Assembly: GCA_018343915.1 (NCBI GenBank)
Contig: JABRWF010000005.1
Span: 4,003,001-4,067,000, forward strand
Direction of reading: 5' to 3'
DNA from: Agroathelia rolfsii
Taxonomy: Eukaryota; Basidiomycota; Agaricomycetes; Amylocorticiales; Amylocorticiaceae
DNA: 64,000 nucleotides
Below the pieces are notes generated by a model, which worked only from the letters and a program-made list of their open reading frames with translations, had not been told where the DNA came from and ran no database searches. Shown piece after piece: positions 48,494 through 59,800 of this stretch (its first letter is position 1; every line of letters starts with the position of its first letter). The position numbers were made by a program, and so were the translations under genes.

Positions 48494-50339
48494 TATGTTT
48501 GATGTTTGGTTAAGAGGCAATATGAATTAAGTGGGCTCTAGCTGAAGACAACTGGACTGGCCCTCATCGTCTCTTTGTAGTCCCCTACTTATAGTCCAGA
48601 CGATGAACCCGTAACCACAGGCGTTCCCAGTGTTCAAATTCAATCACATGAGTTATTCAGGAAATCAGAAGCCGCTCCATCCTTGCTGTGTGGTTTTGTT
48701 GGTCCATGCAGGTATTGAGCGGTACGCATTGAGAATAACCACATTTGTCACATATTAAAACGATATCACATCGCTATTCAGATGTCGCAAGTGCGTGAAC
48801 TCAAGTGCATCATCGAATCACGATTCTCAACACCGAACGACACAATAGTACGTCGGAACCAGCTCAGTTACAACTGAACACTTTTGTCGGTCCATTTAAA
48901 TTCCAGGTAACATGCACCACAACCAACCGGATTTGTAGTTTATTGAAGTAATATCAAGATGCAATGACGCCCACAAGTATGAGGCTGAATCCATCAAAAG
49001 CCAGTACATTTCATTACAGAAAAGACCATATGAGCAGCGGTAGCCATTACAAGCCTTCTCGGAGACTCTCATTTTATATATATATCTTCCATGTGTATTT
49101 TCAACTGTATGTATTACACCTCTTGCAACATGCCCCCTACATCAACATTCCATGCAACACGGCAAATAAATGACTCATTTCGATGAATCGCTACGAATTT
49201 GTGTTTCATGATCTATATGAGTCCAGATGATTGGAATGAAGCCAACTGAATCAATAGGGTTTTTCATTTTTTCCGCAGTCTCTGATGCTCTTATTCTTCA
49301 AGGATCACAGATCAGTACTGTGCTTAAGGTTAAGGTAGGAGTATCAGTGCAATATTTATATGACAAAATGATAGCGATGATGGGTTGGGTTTCTCAACTT
49401 GTCTATTTGTAGCTGTCACTGTCTCTGTGGCGAGCGGCTGATACCGCAAGCGATCAGAAGAAGAGGGTGGATGATGAGTTCGGCGAATGGAAGGATCACT
49501 AAACTAAAATCACTTGGTCTAGAAGAAGCATCAATACAGCCTGTAAAGGAAGTAAGATATCGATGTCGAAACTCCGAGAAAACGAAGTTGCTATCACTAT
49601 AGAGTAAATAGAGACTCGGATGACCAAGTCTCTGGGGTTATAGTATTTACATTCAAATCATAACTCGGCACCAAGGTCTCTTCTATTGAAATACTGGGGC
49701 TATTTCTTCGCTTCTAATTAGTATCACCAATTAAACAAGGGACCAGCCGCGGCAGATAGCAATTCCCAGTGGGGTATGACATAGTGCGAGCCAACCTTGC
49801 GCCTTCATCATGATGCAAATACTTTGTAATATCGCGCTGTTATGCTTCAAGCTCTTGTAGCCCAGAATTCCCTATTATTATCACGGGACCCCGCCTATTG
49901 TCTATTCTCACTTGAATGGAATTATGTTGCTTACAATTTACAGTACACCGTAAGAGCGCGCCGCGGAATTCTGTTTAAACAATTTATATCTATTTATTGT
50001 GACGAGCGGCTTTCCGTCCATGGTGACTCTGTAAGTCTAAATATGATTTCAGCCACTGTGTAGCGCATTACGTCGTGTGCATGCATATAGAATGTCAGGC
50101 TTTGCTGTGCATACATTCACCCTGGTAAGGAAAGAATAGACCCATTAGACATAATATCTCTCTGGATTGGACAATTTTATAAGCTATTGAGGGACAAAAA
50201 GAAAGTATTCAAAGAGCTACCGATTTGCATTGAAACATGATAACAACAGATCACGAAAAATAGCTAGTCAAAGTATAAAACATTGAAGTGAAGATAATGA
50301 AGTCGTGGATTCAAATTATGAGACTACAGTTGTAACACG
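48494..50339. other. Intergenic between small protein and kinase, unit 2
   Basis: Counterpart of 38,457-40,283. No supported gene. Contains a short (TA)n run near 49,075. Confidence 0.5.
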
Positions 50340-51836
50340 CTAGTCTTCTGAATTATCATTGTCGTCGTCACCGTCCACATTTCTGGAACTTGACAGCTCT
50401 TCAAACATCCCCAAGTCGCGTACTGCCGGTTCCACTGAACCCCGGTAAACATTTGGCCCGATGATAAGCGACTCCTCATCGCGAGCTGTTCCCTGTCCTG
50501 CGAGGGTTCTTAGCCTCCAGTACGTCTCCCGTATCCAGCTAGCGCGTTCCACCCAGCTTTGCCATCCGCCACAGATTGTCTCATGAAACTTCAAATAATA
50601 CGGCGCGTCAGCGAACAATGTGGCATGGGCCAAGTTCACATCTCCATACTGCAGATCCAATTGTTCCGCGTAGCATGCGCTGAAGTACGTGCGTAGGTAG
50701 AACCGACGCACCATCGCACTCACGCGGGGCTTATAGTCCACTGGGTCGTCTGGGCCACGGAATGCTTGCGGCCATTTTGTGCTGTCCCCGATCGAGGTCC
50801 AGTTAGAAGGCGCCGAACGCCAGTCTTCATCTGGATGGTCAGGTCGAGAGAATGGTTCGTCCCCTGTGCTCATGAGATCGTCGGGATACAAAGCGGTTAG
50901 CATCAGAGGAAGGATTTGTGTGCCGCTCCAATCGATGACACCCGTTATCTTGGGATGGTCTGATGAGAGTGACTCCTTGTCAAAGAATATGTTGCGTAAG
51001 GCGAGATCGGGATGATGTAGAACCAGCTGGCTATACGCTTGTGGTATCTTGAAAGAGGGTATGAGCGAGGAGAGCAGTTGAAATAACTCTGCGAATGTTT
51101 GAGGAGTGCACTCTGGATCAGAAAGCGATGTTGATAGTTGATCTTCTTCGAGGCCACACCACTCTTGAACGGCATTCAGCATCCCGTGCTCTAAACGAGA
51201 GCGCCATAGTTCATGTGCGGATCTGAAAGGTCCCCCTAGACATTCTTGCGAGAGGGTCATGAGCGGGCCAACGGAGTGGCCTGTTCCTGCTGCGTCCGTC
51301 GTGATGCTCCCAATTTCGTTGAGAGATACTGGTTTGGAAAGCGATACCTTTAGCTTTGCTAGTGTCTTAACGACGGAGAGCTGCTGAGCGTGGGTTAAAG
51401 TGTCCAAGCCGCGTAAGCCATTATCGTCCTCCAAGCCATGCAAAGTTTCACCCTGTACAACATCCATGAGGATATATGGCGCACCCACGGGATTATCAAA
51501 TGTGGTGTCCCAAGCGTAAATTTTCGGTATAGGAATATCCGGATATAATCCTGATTCGCGTACGAATTTCATCGTTGCGATTTCAGATCGCTTTGCCTGG
51601 GCGTCGAAGTCTTCATCATCATCATGAGAGATGCTAGCAGCCAGTTGGGTGCCATCGCTGAAGCCTAGCCGGTAGACGGTATTATAGCTCCCCCAACCAA
51701 GAAGGGAAATAGTTGAGCAACCCGGACCAGAACCTGTGCTAGAGAGATGGGCGACCGAGCAGTTGACTAGGCCTTGAAGATTGACCCATTTTTTCTTACG
51801 GAGGTTGGATATCTGCTCCGCTATGTCTTTGGCCAT
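50340..51836 (-). CDS. APH-fold phosphotransferase (aminoglycoside-phosphotransferase-like kinase), unit 2
   Basis: Intronless, 498 aa, ATG 51834-51836 (MAKDIAEQ); the frame further upstream opens only with TTG. Stop 50340-50342. Same motifs as the unit 1 copy: LLGWGSYNTVY, HHPDLALRN and GVIDW, with AASIS at the beta-3 position. The protein differs from the unit 1 copy at roughly 30 positions, with no length change before the variable acidic tail. None of these changes hits the catalytic loop. Many of the nucleotide differences I looked at are synonymous, which suggests constraint; a codon-based count would test this. The intervals downstream and upstream of the gene match those of unit 1, so the kinase was duplicated with its surroundings rather than alone. 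The substrate is not predictable. Confidence 0.85.
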   Translation of the reverse strand: MAKDIAEQISNLRKKKWVNLQGLVNCSVAHLSSTGSGPGCSTISLLGWGSYNTVYRLGFSDGTQLAASISHDDDEDFDAQAKRSEIATMKFVRESGLYPDIPIPKIYAWDTTFDNPVGAPYILMDVVQGETLHGLEDDNGLRGLDTLTHAQQLSVVKTLAKLKVSLSKPVSLNEIGSITTDAAGTGHSVGPLMTLSQECLGGPFRSAHELWRSRLEHGMLNAVQEWCGLEEDQLSTSLSDPECTPQTFAELFQLLSSLIPSFKIPQAYSQLVLHHPDLALRNIFFDKESLSSDHPKITGVIDWSGTQILPLMLTALYPDDLMSTGDEPFSRPDHPDEDWRSAPSNWTSIGDSTKWPQAFRGPDDPVDYKPRVSAMVRRFYLRTYFSACYAEQLDLQYGDVNLAHATLFADAPYYLKFHETICGGWQSWVERASWIRETYWRLRTLAGQGTARDEESLIIGPNVYRGSVEPAVRDLGMFEELSSSRNVDGDDDNDNSED

Positions 51837-52510
51837 AGGGATATGCAAGCGATTTAGGTGATGGAGTCTAGATAGTAGCTGAGGCGTATGCGATGCTTGT
51901 CAATTCCAGTGGATATAAGTTTAAATCCCCGAGATGGCTCATCCGGAAGAGAACTAATCTTAATAGAATATTATGTATTAGGCCAGCCTGTGCAGAATGT
52001 TAACGTTATACTGTAGGCACTTTCCCGCTAGCTACCACTTACTACATGTATTCAGATTGGTGCCAAATACAATCGCCTACTAGCTCCGTTCTGATGGTAA
52101 CAGCACCCCCATTTGATAGTCCCGCAATGCGAAATTGGCTAGGGTCTTGCCAGTGAAAATGTTACAGCTGTGCGAACCTAAAATGTGTGACATATCTTGC
52201 AGTCACGCGTTACGGTTCAATAGCATCTTCCCTTTGATGATCAGTAGCATCGGGCTATTTTTATATATCACATTCAGTTATACTAGCATCTGTCGGTGTT
52301 CATGTGCTCAGGTGTGATTATGAGCCAGAAGTTTTGTATTTATAAAATGCCTATAGCAAGTTTTATTGAGAGTCGCCCATGGCCAAAGGGGGTTTGATAC
52401 TAACACCATCAAAATGATGGCAGGGAATCTCGGGCTACAAAAATCAAGAGATGAAGACATATCCTCGCAAATTACTAGCATGTGAGCGTAAATTTAACCC
52501 ATATTGTATT
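51837..52510. other. Kinase upstream region, unit 2
   Basis: Matches 41,781-42,450 of unit 1. No gene. It ends with the GTATT target site of the solo LTR. Confidence 0.5.
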
Positions 52511-52699
52511 TGTTGGATAATAAGGATAATAAACAGCTACGAATATAGCACGAACTTTTTGTATGCGTCGTAACAATAGTTTCTTTTGTTTCTTTTGTAT
52601 TCTTTTGACTTATGTCTCACAATTAACATACATGTATAAAACCGATACATTTTATCTACCGAATATACAAGTCATTTTCTCATCCCATTTATTCCAATA
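52511..52699. mobile_element. Solo LTR (189 bp) with 5-bp target-site duplication
   Basis: Unit 1 reads ...CATATTGTATTACACTC, an empty site. Unit 2 reads ...CATATTGTATT, then 189 bp, then GTATTACACTC. The insert starts TGTTGGATAATAAGG and ends TTCCAATA, an imperfect TGTTGGA/TCCAACA pair as in LTRs with the last CA changed to TA. GTATT at 52506-52510 and 52700-52704 is the 5-bp duplication. No internal retrotransposon sequence remains, so it is a solo LTR left by LTR-LTR recombination. Its length and TGTTGG end resemble Copia-type LTRs, but the superfamily is not proven. Confidence 0.88.
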
Positions 52700-52704
52700 G
52701 TATT

Positions 52705-54265
52705 ACACTCATCTGGAGTATTGTTTCAACAGTTTACCGCATTGACCGCGGAGCAACGAGCCAGCCCCAGCGTCCCCCAGTTGCGCAGTGATGGGGACTG
52801 AATATCTAGAACTGAATGCAAGCTTATTCAAATGTAAGCGCGAGGCCCGGAAATTCTATTCACATTTTGGCAATTACTATTGGTTTCTTAGAGTTATACG
52901 ACATGTTACCTTCTATGGTCTTCCTCGAAATAGGGACTTGACTGGTCACTGGCACTAAAGACATCTTCTCCTTTTGTCTTCCCCCCCCCAAGTGATCACG
53001 AACTAGCATCCCTTTAATTCACCCAGTTCTTTAACCCGACTTTCTTAATTCAAGAGTTCAGCCGCTTATCATAGGTTGGAGCCGTATAAACAAGCATAAT
53101 CATTCCAAGAAATTTTACTTCATCACCACTATCACAACGTTACATATACTTGGTACTAATGATCCTACCTTGAAGCTTGAACTTCAGTATAGCACTAAGT
53201 TTTAATCCTTGGGAAACAATCAAGTATAGAAAAACGACAAAATATAATCGGTCTAGCTGAATTTGTTTCGACTTTCGGGATCCGTTCCGACCTTGGAGCT
53301 TGATGCATGACAAGTTGCCGAGATAGATTGTTTACTCGCCGTATAGTATTAAGTAATAGCTCATGTAAAGAGAGGCCATCGTGATCCTGACCAGATGAGG
53401 GAATCTATTTATTATGATGGCGAGTAGTAAAGTCGTGTGGTCAATCACGCCTCGCATTAAGTAATTTTAGGGGGGTTTTCTTTTTTAAAAAAAAAATCCA
53501 ATGACTGCTTTTCAATCCTTGACTACCTTCCAATGTTTCTTATTTCCTTTATTGCGACGCGCTCGAATATTCTCCGAATCTGTCTTTTTCTGCCAGTATC
53601 TTTACATGACTTGAACCTGCCGGAATAGACATAAAAATATGGCCAAGAAGGGACGAAACGAAGAGTGGTAATCTATGCACAAGAATTTGTATTTGTTTTG
53701 CTCGTCTACCTGTATACATCGTAGATTCGTGGTGCGTATCCGAAGTATATAAATGGCTAATCACGTGACTCTCGCACAGGTCAAATGTTCAAAGCACGCC
53801 GTAACGTGATTTTTGTACATTATTCTACATATACATGCAGTTTTATACAAAATGACCAAATACAAGTTTCATCATAAGCTGATAGCACTGCAAGAGAAGT
53901 GATATAAAATGCAATGTCATTGGCGAAAATGTACCATTATATGTCCCAGGAGAGTGTGGGAAAATATCACAAATGCAATCGCCCTTCGCCTGCCCTCTTC
54001 TTGAAGCGGTAGGAGTCGTATCCGCAAGCACATGGTTTAAGGTGGTACGACCAACTTTCTAGGTTTCTTTCTCCCAGCGCCTCACTCCGTCATTGCTTGC
54101 GGCAAAAAGATCAATCTTCTCATGGGTCGTAGCAAATTAAGAATGCTGTGAGTGATCTCTCAGGATATGAGTTGGGGCAGGGAGCCTAGCTTATTTTTTT
54201 AGGAACCTGAAATTGATGTTTTCAGAGATGAACATCGCTTTGCAAAGTTCAAATGTGGCTTTTTT
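52705..54265. other. Unit 2 spacer and right end, no supported gene
   Basis: Up to about 52,835 it matches unit 1. 52,836-53,850 is unrelated to the unit 1 spacer and contains C and A/T homopolymer runs (near 52,981 and 53,483). From 53,851 the match to 43,728 resumes. Confidence 0.5.
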
Positions 54266-54592
54266 TTAGAAGTGTAGGGGTCTTCGTTGACGGGACGACT
54301 GTGAGTGGTTGTGGGAGACGTTCAGACAGGAATGTCGATTTGAAAATCCTAGCTTTGTTAGGAGAAACATAGTTTTCTTCGGTGGTGGGCATGGCTGAGA
54401 GTGGGCGTAGAGGATGATGGTGGGTAATTGTTCAAGCCAATTCCAAAAGTATAAATACTTGAGTTTGGAACTAGCTGTTTGAGCTGCACCTATATTAGGA
54501 GATTGCTTACATTGATAAGCGAACAGGAGGATGTTTACGGGGAGATCAAAAAGAGCCTCTATAGGTGTACAGTGGCAGTCACAGATAACCAT
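54266..54592 (-). other. Uncertain ORF interrupted by the duplication breakpoint
   Basis: From ATG 54590-54592 (MVICDCHCTPIEALF) to a stop at 54266; about 108 codons. Its downstream 3/4 is the same sequence as in the chimeric ORF at 44,678. There is no recognisable domain and the composition is ordinary, so it may be non-coding. Its importance is positional: the right breakpoint of the tandem duplication (54,498/54,499) lies inside it, so this is the unbroken parental sequence. Confidence 0.35.
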
Positions 54593-55245
54593 AGACAAGG
54601 GCGTATGAAGTATTGATAAGACTTGTTAAATCATAGTAAACTGGCAGCGAATATGATACAGTAGCACGATAAGCACTGGTGTCCAATGATTAACTAAGCA
54701 GTCTTGGAAAAAGCCCACGAAGGTGTAGAGTACGACAAGCTCGAAGACTCCCTTGCCCCCGTCCCTAAATCTGCTCCTGTCCTTTTTGTGTAAGCCAGAA
54801 AGAATGCTCCACCTCACCTCAGAGTATCGTGCGACGAGATAGTCATATGACTGAACAACGAGTGGATAGCTCTAATCATTTCAACCATTTAGAGAATCGA
54901 GCAGCTCATAATAGTATATTGAAGACAGCTTGGTGACGCCTTTGCTTAGGTAGATGGGAGACAACATTCAGGCAAGTGGCGGAGTGGGTACCAGGCACGA
55001 AGAACCACAGCAAGGAAGGCAGAAGCGCAGAAAGACCAGCATACGATACTCAGTATTCAGTAATATATTCGGTACCCAGTACTCAATATACTCAATACTC
55101 GATGGTACTTGATATACAGCAAGGTCAACCAGACGTGGGATTCCGAGTCCATGTTTTGCGATCATTCGGACTCCGCTCAAATTTTGTCAAAGCTGTCTGA
55201 GAGTGCCAGTGCTTCAAGTTGCGATCCATCTAAACAATAACAGCA
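54593..55245. other. Intergenic left of HPM1 gene
   Basis: No supported gene. Around 55,046-55,110 a run of TACTCAGTA/TACTCAATA-like words gives a degenerate short repeat. Confidence 0.4.
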
Positions 55246-56693
55246 ATGTTCAAGTTCAATTTCGATCTTGAAGACCTGGAGGAAGACTCTATCGAATTAG
55301 ACCCCAACACCGCGCCACTTTCGAGCTCTGTATCCGATATCTCAAAAGCCGATAACTTCATTCATCAGGAACCTTTTCGCCAGCTCGACCTATCATCTCT
55401 GGTCAGCAACATTCGTAGCATATATGCACTGAATGACTGCTAGACTCACCTGCCAATTCGATTATAAGCATAGCTAAAAACATTACCACCATTGATATCT
55501 TTTTCTCCGATTGTAGTTCCATTATCAAATTCAGCTTCAGACAACCCCGAAAAGATCACATTATTGCGTCGAGATCTCTTTGACGCTCGGTTCCAATTAA
55601 TCTCAGACCCACAGTACGAGGACGGCGAGGGGACTTTTCAGAGTGTTGAACTTAAAGATGAAGATAAGGAGGCGGCCCTCACTTTTTTGGACGCACCTTC
55701 AGACCTCGTCCCTGGTGTGTACGAAGGCGGCCTCAAGACCTGGGAATGCAGCCTCGATCTTGTTAGGTCACTTGACCACATCTTTAACAAAACTCCCGAA
55801 GATGTCAATATATACGGAAAACGGGTATTAGAGGTATATCCAAACCCATAAGCTCTTTTGCATCAGGTCTAACAGGTGATCCTTGTAGATAGGATGTGGT
55901 ACAGCAGTGCCGTCGTTATATTTGCTTCACCGGATTTTTTCGTTGCCTATGAAAAGCAATCATGAGGATGATCAATGGACGGAATTTCATCTGCAAGATT
56001 ATAACTCGACTGTGTTTACCCTCGTGACGGTGCCAAATCTGCTGTTAGCATGGTGTACGTAGGGTCTTACCAAAGTACGGATTATTATGAATGGATATAA
56101 CCTATCACCCCTCCGCAGGGCATTCACCTGCGTCCAATGAGTACCGGTCTTCACCTGATTACGAGCCGGAAGAGGAAACAGACACCCAACGCAAACCCGC
56201 TCATACATCTATCCCAGAAGAGGCCGAAAGTATGGAGAGCGTCGTGTCGTCCTCTGGCAACCTACGCATCACATCCGCTCTCGTGACGGCTTTCCATCGC
56301 TCACTGGAATTGTATCACATCCGCATACAACTCTTCTCAGGTCCATGGGACGGGCTTGCGGACTACCTTGTCAGCAAACAGGAAGTTCGCTTACACGATA
56401 TCGTCCTCACGAGCGAGACTATCTATCGGCCTGATAGCTTGCCCTCGCTCTTACGTCTCTTACGTCTCACATCATTCCGTGCCCAACCAGACGGTGCCGA
56501 AAACGATAAACAACCGCTCTGCTTAGTGGCCGCCAAAGTGCTCTATTTTGGTGTTGGAGGTGGAATAGAAGATTTTGTGAACATGGTTACAAGCGGAAGG
56601 ACTCTCGACGGTGCAAAAGGGCGCGTAGAAAACGTGTGGGAACAAACGACTGGTGTGAGGCGACGAGTGATGCGTCTGAGCTGGGAGTCGTAA
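55246..56693 (+). CDS. HPM1: Protein-histidine N-methyltransferase, HPM1/METTL18 type
   Basis: SAM-dependent methyltransferase; its yeast and human counterparts methylate a histidine of ribosomal protein L3 (Rpl3). ATG 55246 opens an exon MFKFNFDLEDLEEDS, typical of the family's acidic start. The second exon has DARFQLIS and VPGVYEGGLKTWECSLDLV. The exon after the intron starting at about 55,833 reads IGCGTAVPSLYLLHRIF (SAM motif I, preceded by VLE) and LQDYNSTVFTLVTVPN. The last exon (from about 56,117) holds a linker rich in Glu and Ser, then SGPWDGL, LTSETIYRP and AAKVLYFGVGGGIEDF, ending in RLSWES. Stop at 56691-56693. Four exons with GT-AG introns give a protein of normal length. All diagnostic motifs are present. 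Confidence 0.9.
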
Positions 56694-56897
56694 TTCACCT
56701 GGGTAAAATGACACTCGAGTTCGTAGAATATCAAGCAATCAGGTAGAAATTCCATAACCGAGAAAAAAAGGCAACAAAAGTATTAGCAACTACACGAAAG
56801 CAATAACAATAACACTAGCTTATGTGTACAGTGATACTCGCAACGGCAGAGAGATCAAGAAATAAAAAAAAATAACACGATTCAACTTTCAGTCAGT

Positions 56898-59800
56898 TCA
56901 TGATGCGCCTATTTGTGCGACCTTCTTTCGTTTCCGTTCCTTCAATTGCTCGGAAGCCTCGGGTGTAAGCATCCTTAATGGCTTGCGGAATAAGACGTCT
57001 TCGGTGTGACTGACAAAAAATGGCCGGTAGGTTCGCACGCAGATTTTAATCTCGAGACCTCCTCTTGCGACAAGGGGTGGTAAAGGTGGTAAGGTCTCTC
57101 CTGATTTCGTCGGAAGGTTTCTGTGTAAGTTGTATAAGATTAGAAATGATCATGGGAGGTATGATAATGTTATATTATCATACCTTTTAAGGAATGGCCG
57201 AGGTATGGGCATAAGTCTGATGACGTCTTTGGTGGGTTCACTCTACAAATGAATGAATGAATACTGTCAGAATGCATGATAAAGGTGGCATACCGAAACA
57301 TAAGAATCAATGTAGTTCTGCCAACGTTCTGCCAGTAGCTCTGCATCGTCGAAGCCATTGTCATCTTCTTTCCCAAACAATTGTATAGTCATCAGCTTGC
57401 TTTCTGAGTGCTGTGGCAAAGGAGACATCAATAAAAGATGAAAGGGGTCGATATCAGTAATAAACATACCCAATCAATGCGGAACAGGTTCTCATCTGGT
57501 CCTAGAGTCCTCTCTGCATTTCTTCGTAGGTTGGTCAGGTCCTGGGTAGAGGATGGTGTCGTCATGGCCCGTTCGCGCTTCAACGCTTCGAGTAGTGGAT
57601 CGCTCTTGCCATCAGATAGGATCAATTGTACCTAAGAGATTCTTTAGCTTCCGGTGCTTCTTGGTGCGAAAAAGAAAAATCAAACCTGCTTGATGAGAGC
57701 ACCAATAAGCTTGTCTATGGTGAACAACTTGAATGCAGTCTGTTAAGAATGGCACATTTAATCCTATAGAGCACCTGGAAAACTTGACGGAAATCTCACT
57801 TGAATACCGAACTGTTGTCTCAGCTGATCCTCAAAGGCAGACTGTTCAATATCATTATCGAACAAACGCTCACACAGGTTGAGTGCAACGATATAATAAT
57901 GCCATGGCGGGAACTTTTGGGCGTCATTAGGATTATCCTGCGCTGACTGTTGTTGCTGCGTCGACACCTTTTTAGCAGATGCAAGCTTAAGACCGCGCAA
58001 TCGGGAGTAAAGTAACTAGAAAAAAGGGAAAGGATAAGAAATGAACATCATGACGGGACACAAAAATCAATACACACCTCGATCAAGCGCAGTAGAGTAT
58101 AAAATAGAGCATTGCCATAAAAGACATATCTACGCGGTGAGAGCCGGGATGCGTCTGACGCGATACTAATCGCGGACGGCACCATATCATCAATGTCCAT
58201 CTGCATCCCAGCCGCCGCTGGCGCAGGTGACGCATTCCTCGAACCGGAAGGCGAATGGTCGTCGTCCTTTACTTTGGTCTTCCCCTTCGTCGATTTAGCC
58301 TGCTCACTCTTGAGGAGCTTCTTGCGAAGATCTTCACCAGTAGCGGTCCCGTTGGTGCGTTCACCACTGCGGACCGTGGGTCGCGATGAGACATGGCCCC
58401 CAGTGTTATCAGAGCCTTCCTCTTCTCCCGCACTCGCAACCTCGTCGCTCAAGTCACTGTCAGCAACTTCTTGGACTTGGTTGAAGGCCGCATTGAAAGA
58501 CTCGATATCAAGAACGAAGAACAGGGTGATAAATGAGCGAAGGAAGACTTCGATCTTCTTCCTCTCCGGCATGCTGATCTGTCCCTGCGTGCGGTCGAGG
58601 AACGAAAAAGTGAGCTTGAGCGCGTCCTGGAACACACCCACGTCATTCATGACAAACTCCAGCTGATGCCTCGGTCTCGTGCGAGCAAAGAGGGGATCCA
58701 GGAGCGCCGTGCGCCTGGCCATTTGTTCCTCGCGCGCAACTTCGATCTGGTTGATAAACGTGCGCGCGGTGATGGCCTTCTTGTCCGCTGCCTTGAACAC
58801 AATCGCCTGGTGATCGAGGCTCTTTTGGTAGTTCCTGGCATCAACCTCTCTCCAAACTTTGTTCCACTCCCGCTGGGCCCTCTTCCATTCCTCTTCCTTC
58901 TGCTTCAGTCGCGACAGTACGACGGGAATAGCAAGCACAGGCGAGCTCTGCATAGCTTGTATCACCTCCTGCCCAGCCTCGCGCCCATATATCTTTTTGA
59001 TTAACCTATGATGGATCGCCTTGCCAGCACCGCCCAAGTTAGCCTTGAGTTTAAAGTTACCGCGCTCCTCGGGCGTGAGCTGGGCAATCTTGTTGCTGAT
59101 CGGCTCTAGCGTCGCAATCGTGCGCACAATAGCCTCAATGTGGAAGTCGTATTCGTGCCGCTCCTCTTCGCTGCGGTGGAGCGCCTCCTCATACGCATTC
59201 TTCTTGTGTGGCGTTGGACCAGGGTCTTCGCTCGTCCAAGTCGGGTGTGATACCCACTCGTCGTTCAGTACCGAGCGGCACATTTCGTCGCGACCCGAGC
59301 AGAGCACGTTCGCTTCCTATAACAACGACAGGAAATACAAATGAGCAAACCCGAGTGATTTCTCGGTTTTTGATATGTATACAACTCACCGATGGCGGCA
59401 GCTTACGATAGCTCCCATACCGAATGTTCAATTCAGCCCTCGTCGGCCGGTCAAGGACACCACCATAAACCTTCTGCCTCACCCATGTATCCTGGTTATC
59501 TGCCAGCCACGCCTCACGCTCCTTGTGCTCGTCCCAGCCGAGAATATCGCGGAACTGGCGCATCAGGTCCGTCTCGCCAAGATACGGCCGGCTCTCGCGT
59601 ACGAGCTGCGCAGTGTCGATGTAGCCCTGCGTGAAGAGATTGACGAGCTTGAGGAACTCGTTATACGTCTCACGGTTCTCCACCGAGCGCTTCACACGGT
59701 CAAAGAAGTGCGTTTCGTCGGGCGAGGCGGAGGCGGCACCGGAAACTGTGGCACCACTGCGTTTGGAAGTGCCATGGCGGGAGGAAGAGGAAGGCTCCTC

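Larger units (their letters stand above)
44911..54498. repeat. Tandem segmental duplication, unit 2
   Basis: Direct repeat of 34,991-44,910. Differences from unit 1 include a foreign block at about 46,010-46,380, a 189-bp solo LTR at 52,511-52,699 and an unrelated spacer (52,836-53,850). The last 546 bases (53,953-54,498) differ from 44,365-44,910 at only two positions by eye. It carries small-protein copy 3 and the second intact kinase. Confidence 0.9.

Noticed and set aside
34991..54498. Assembly artefact as explanation of the two units
   Set aside because: The units differ by many substitutions, a solo LTR, several indels and unrelated spacers, which collapse or redundancy errors would not create. 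Only the near-identical 546-bp patch deserves a read-depth check.
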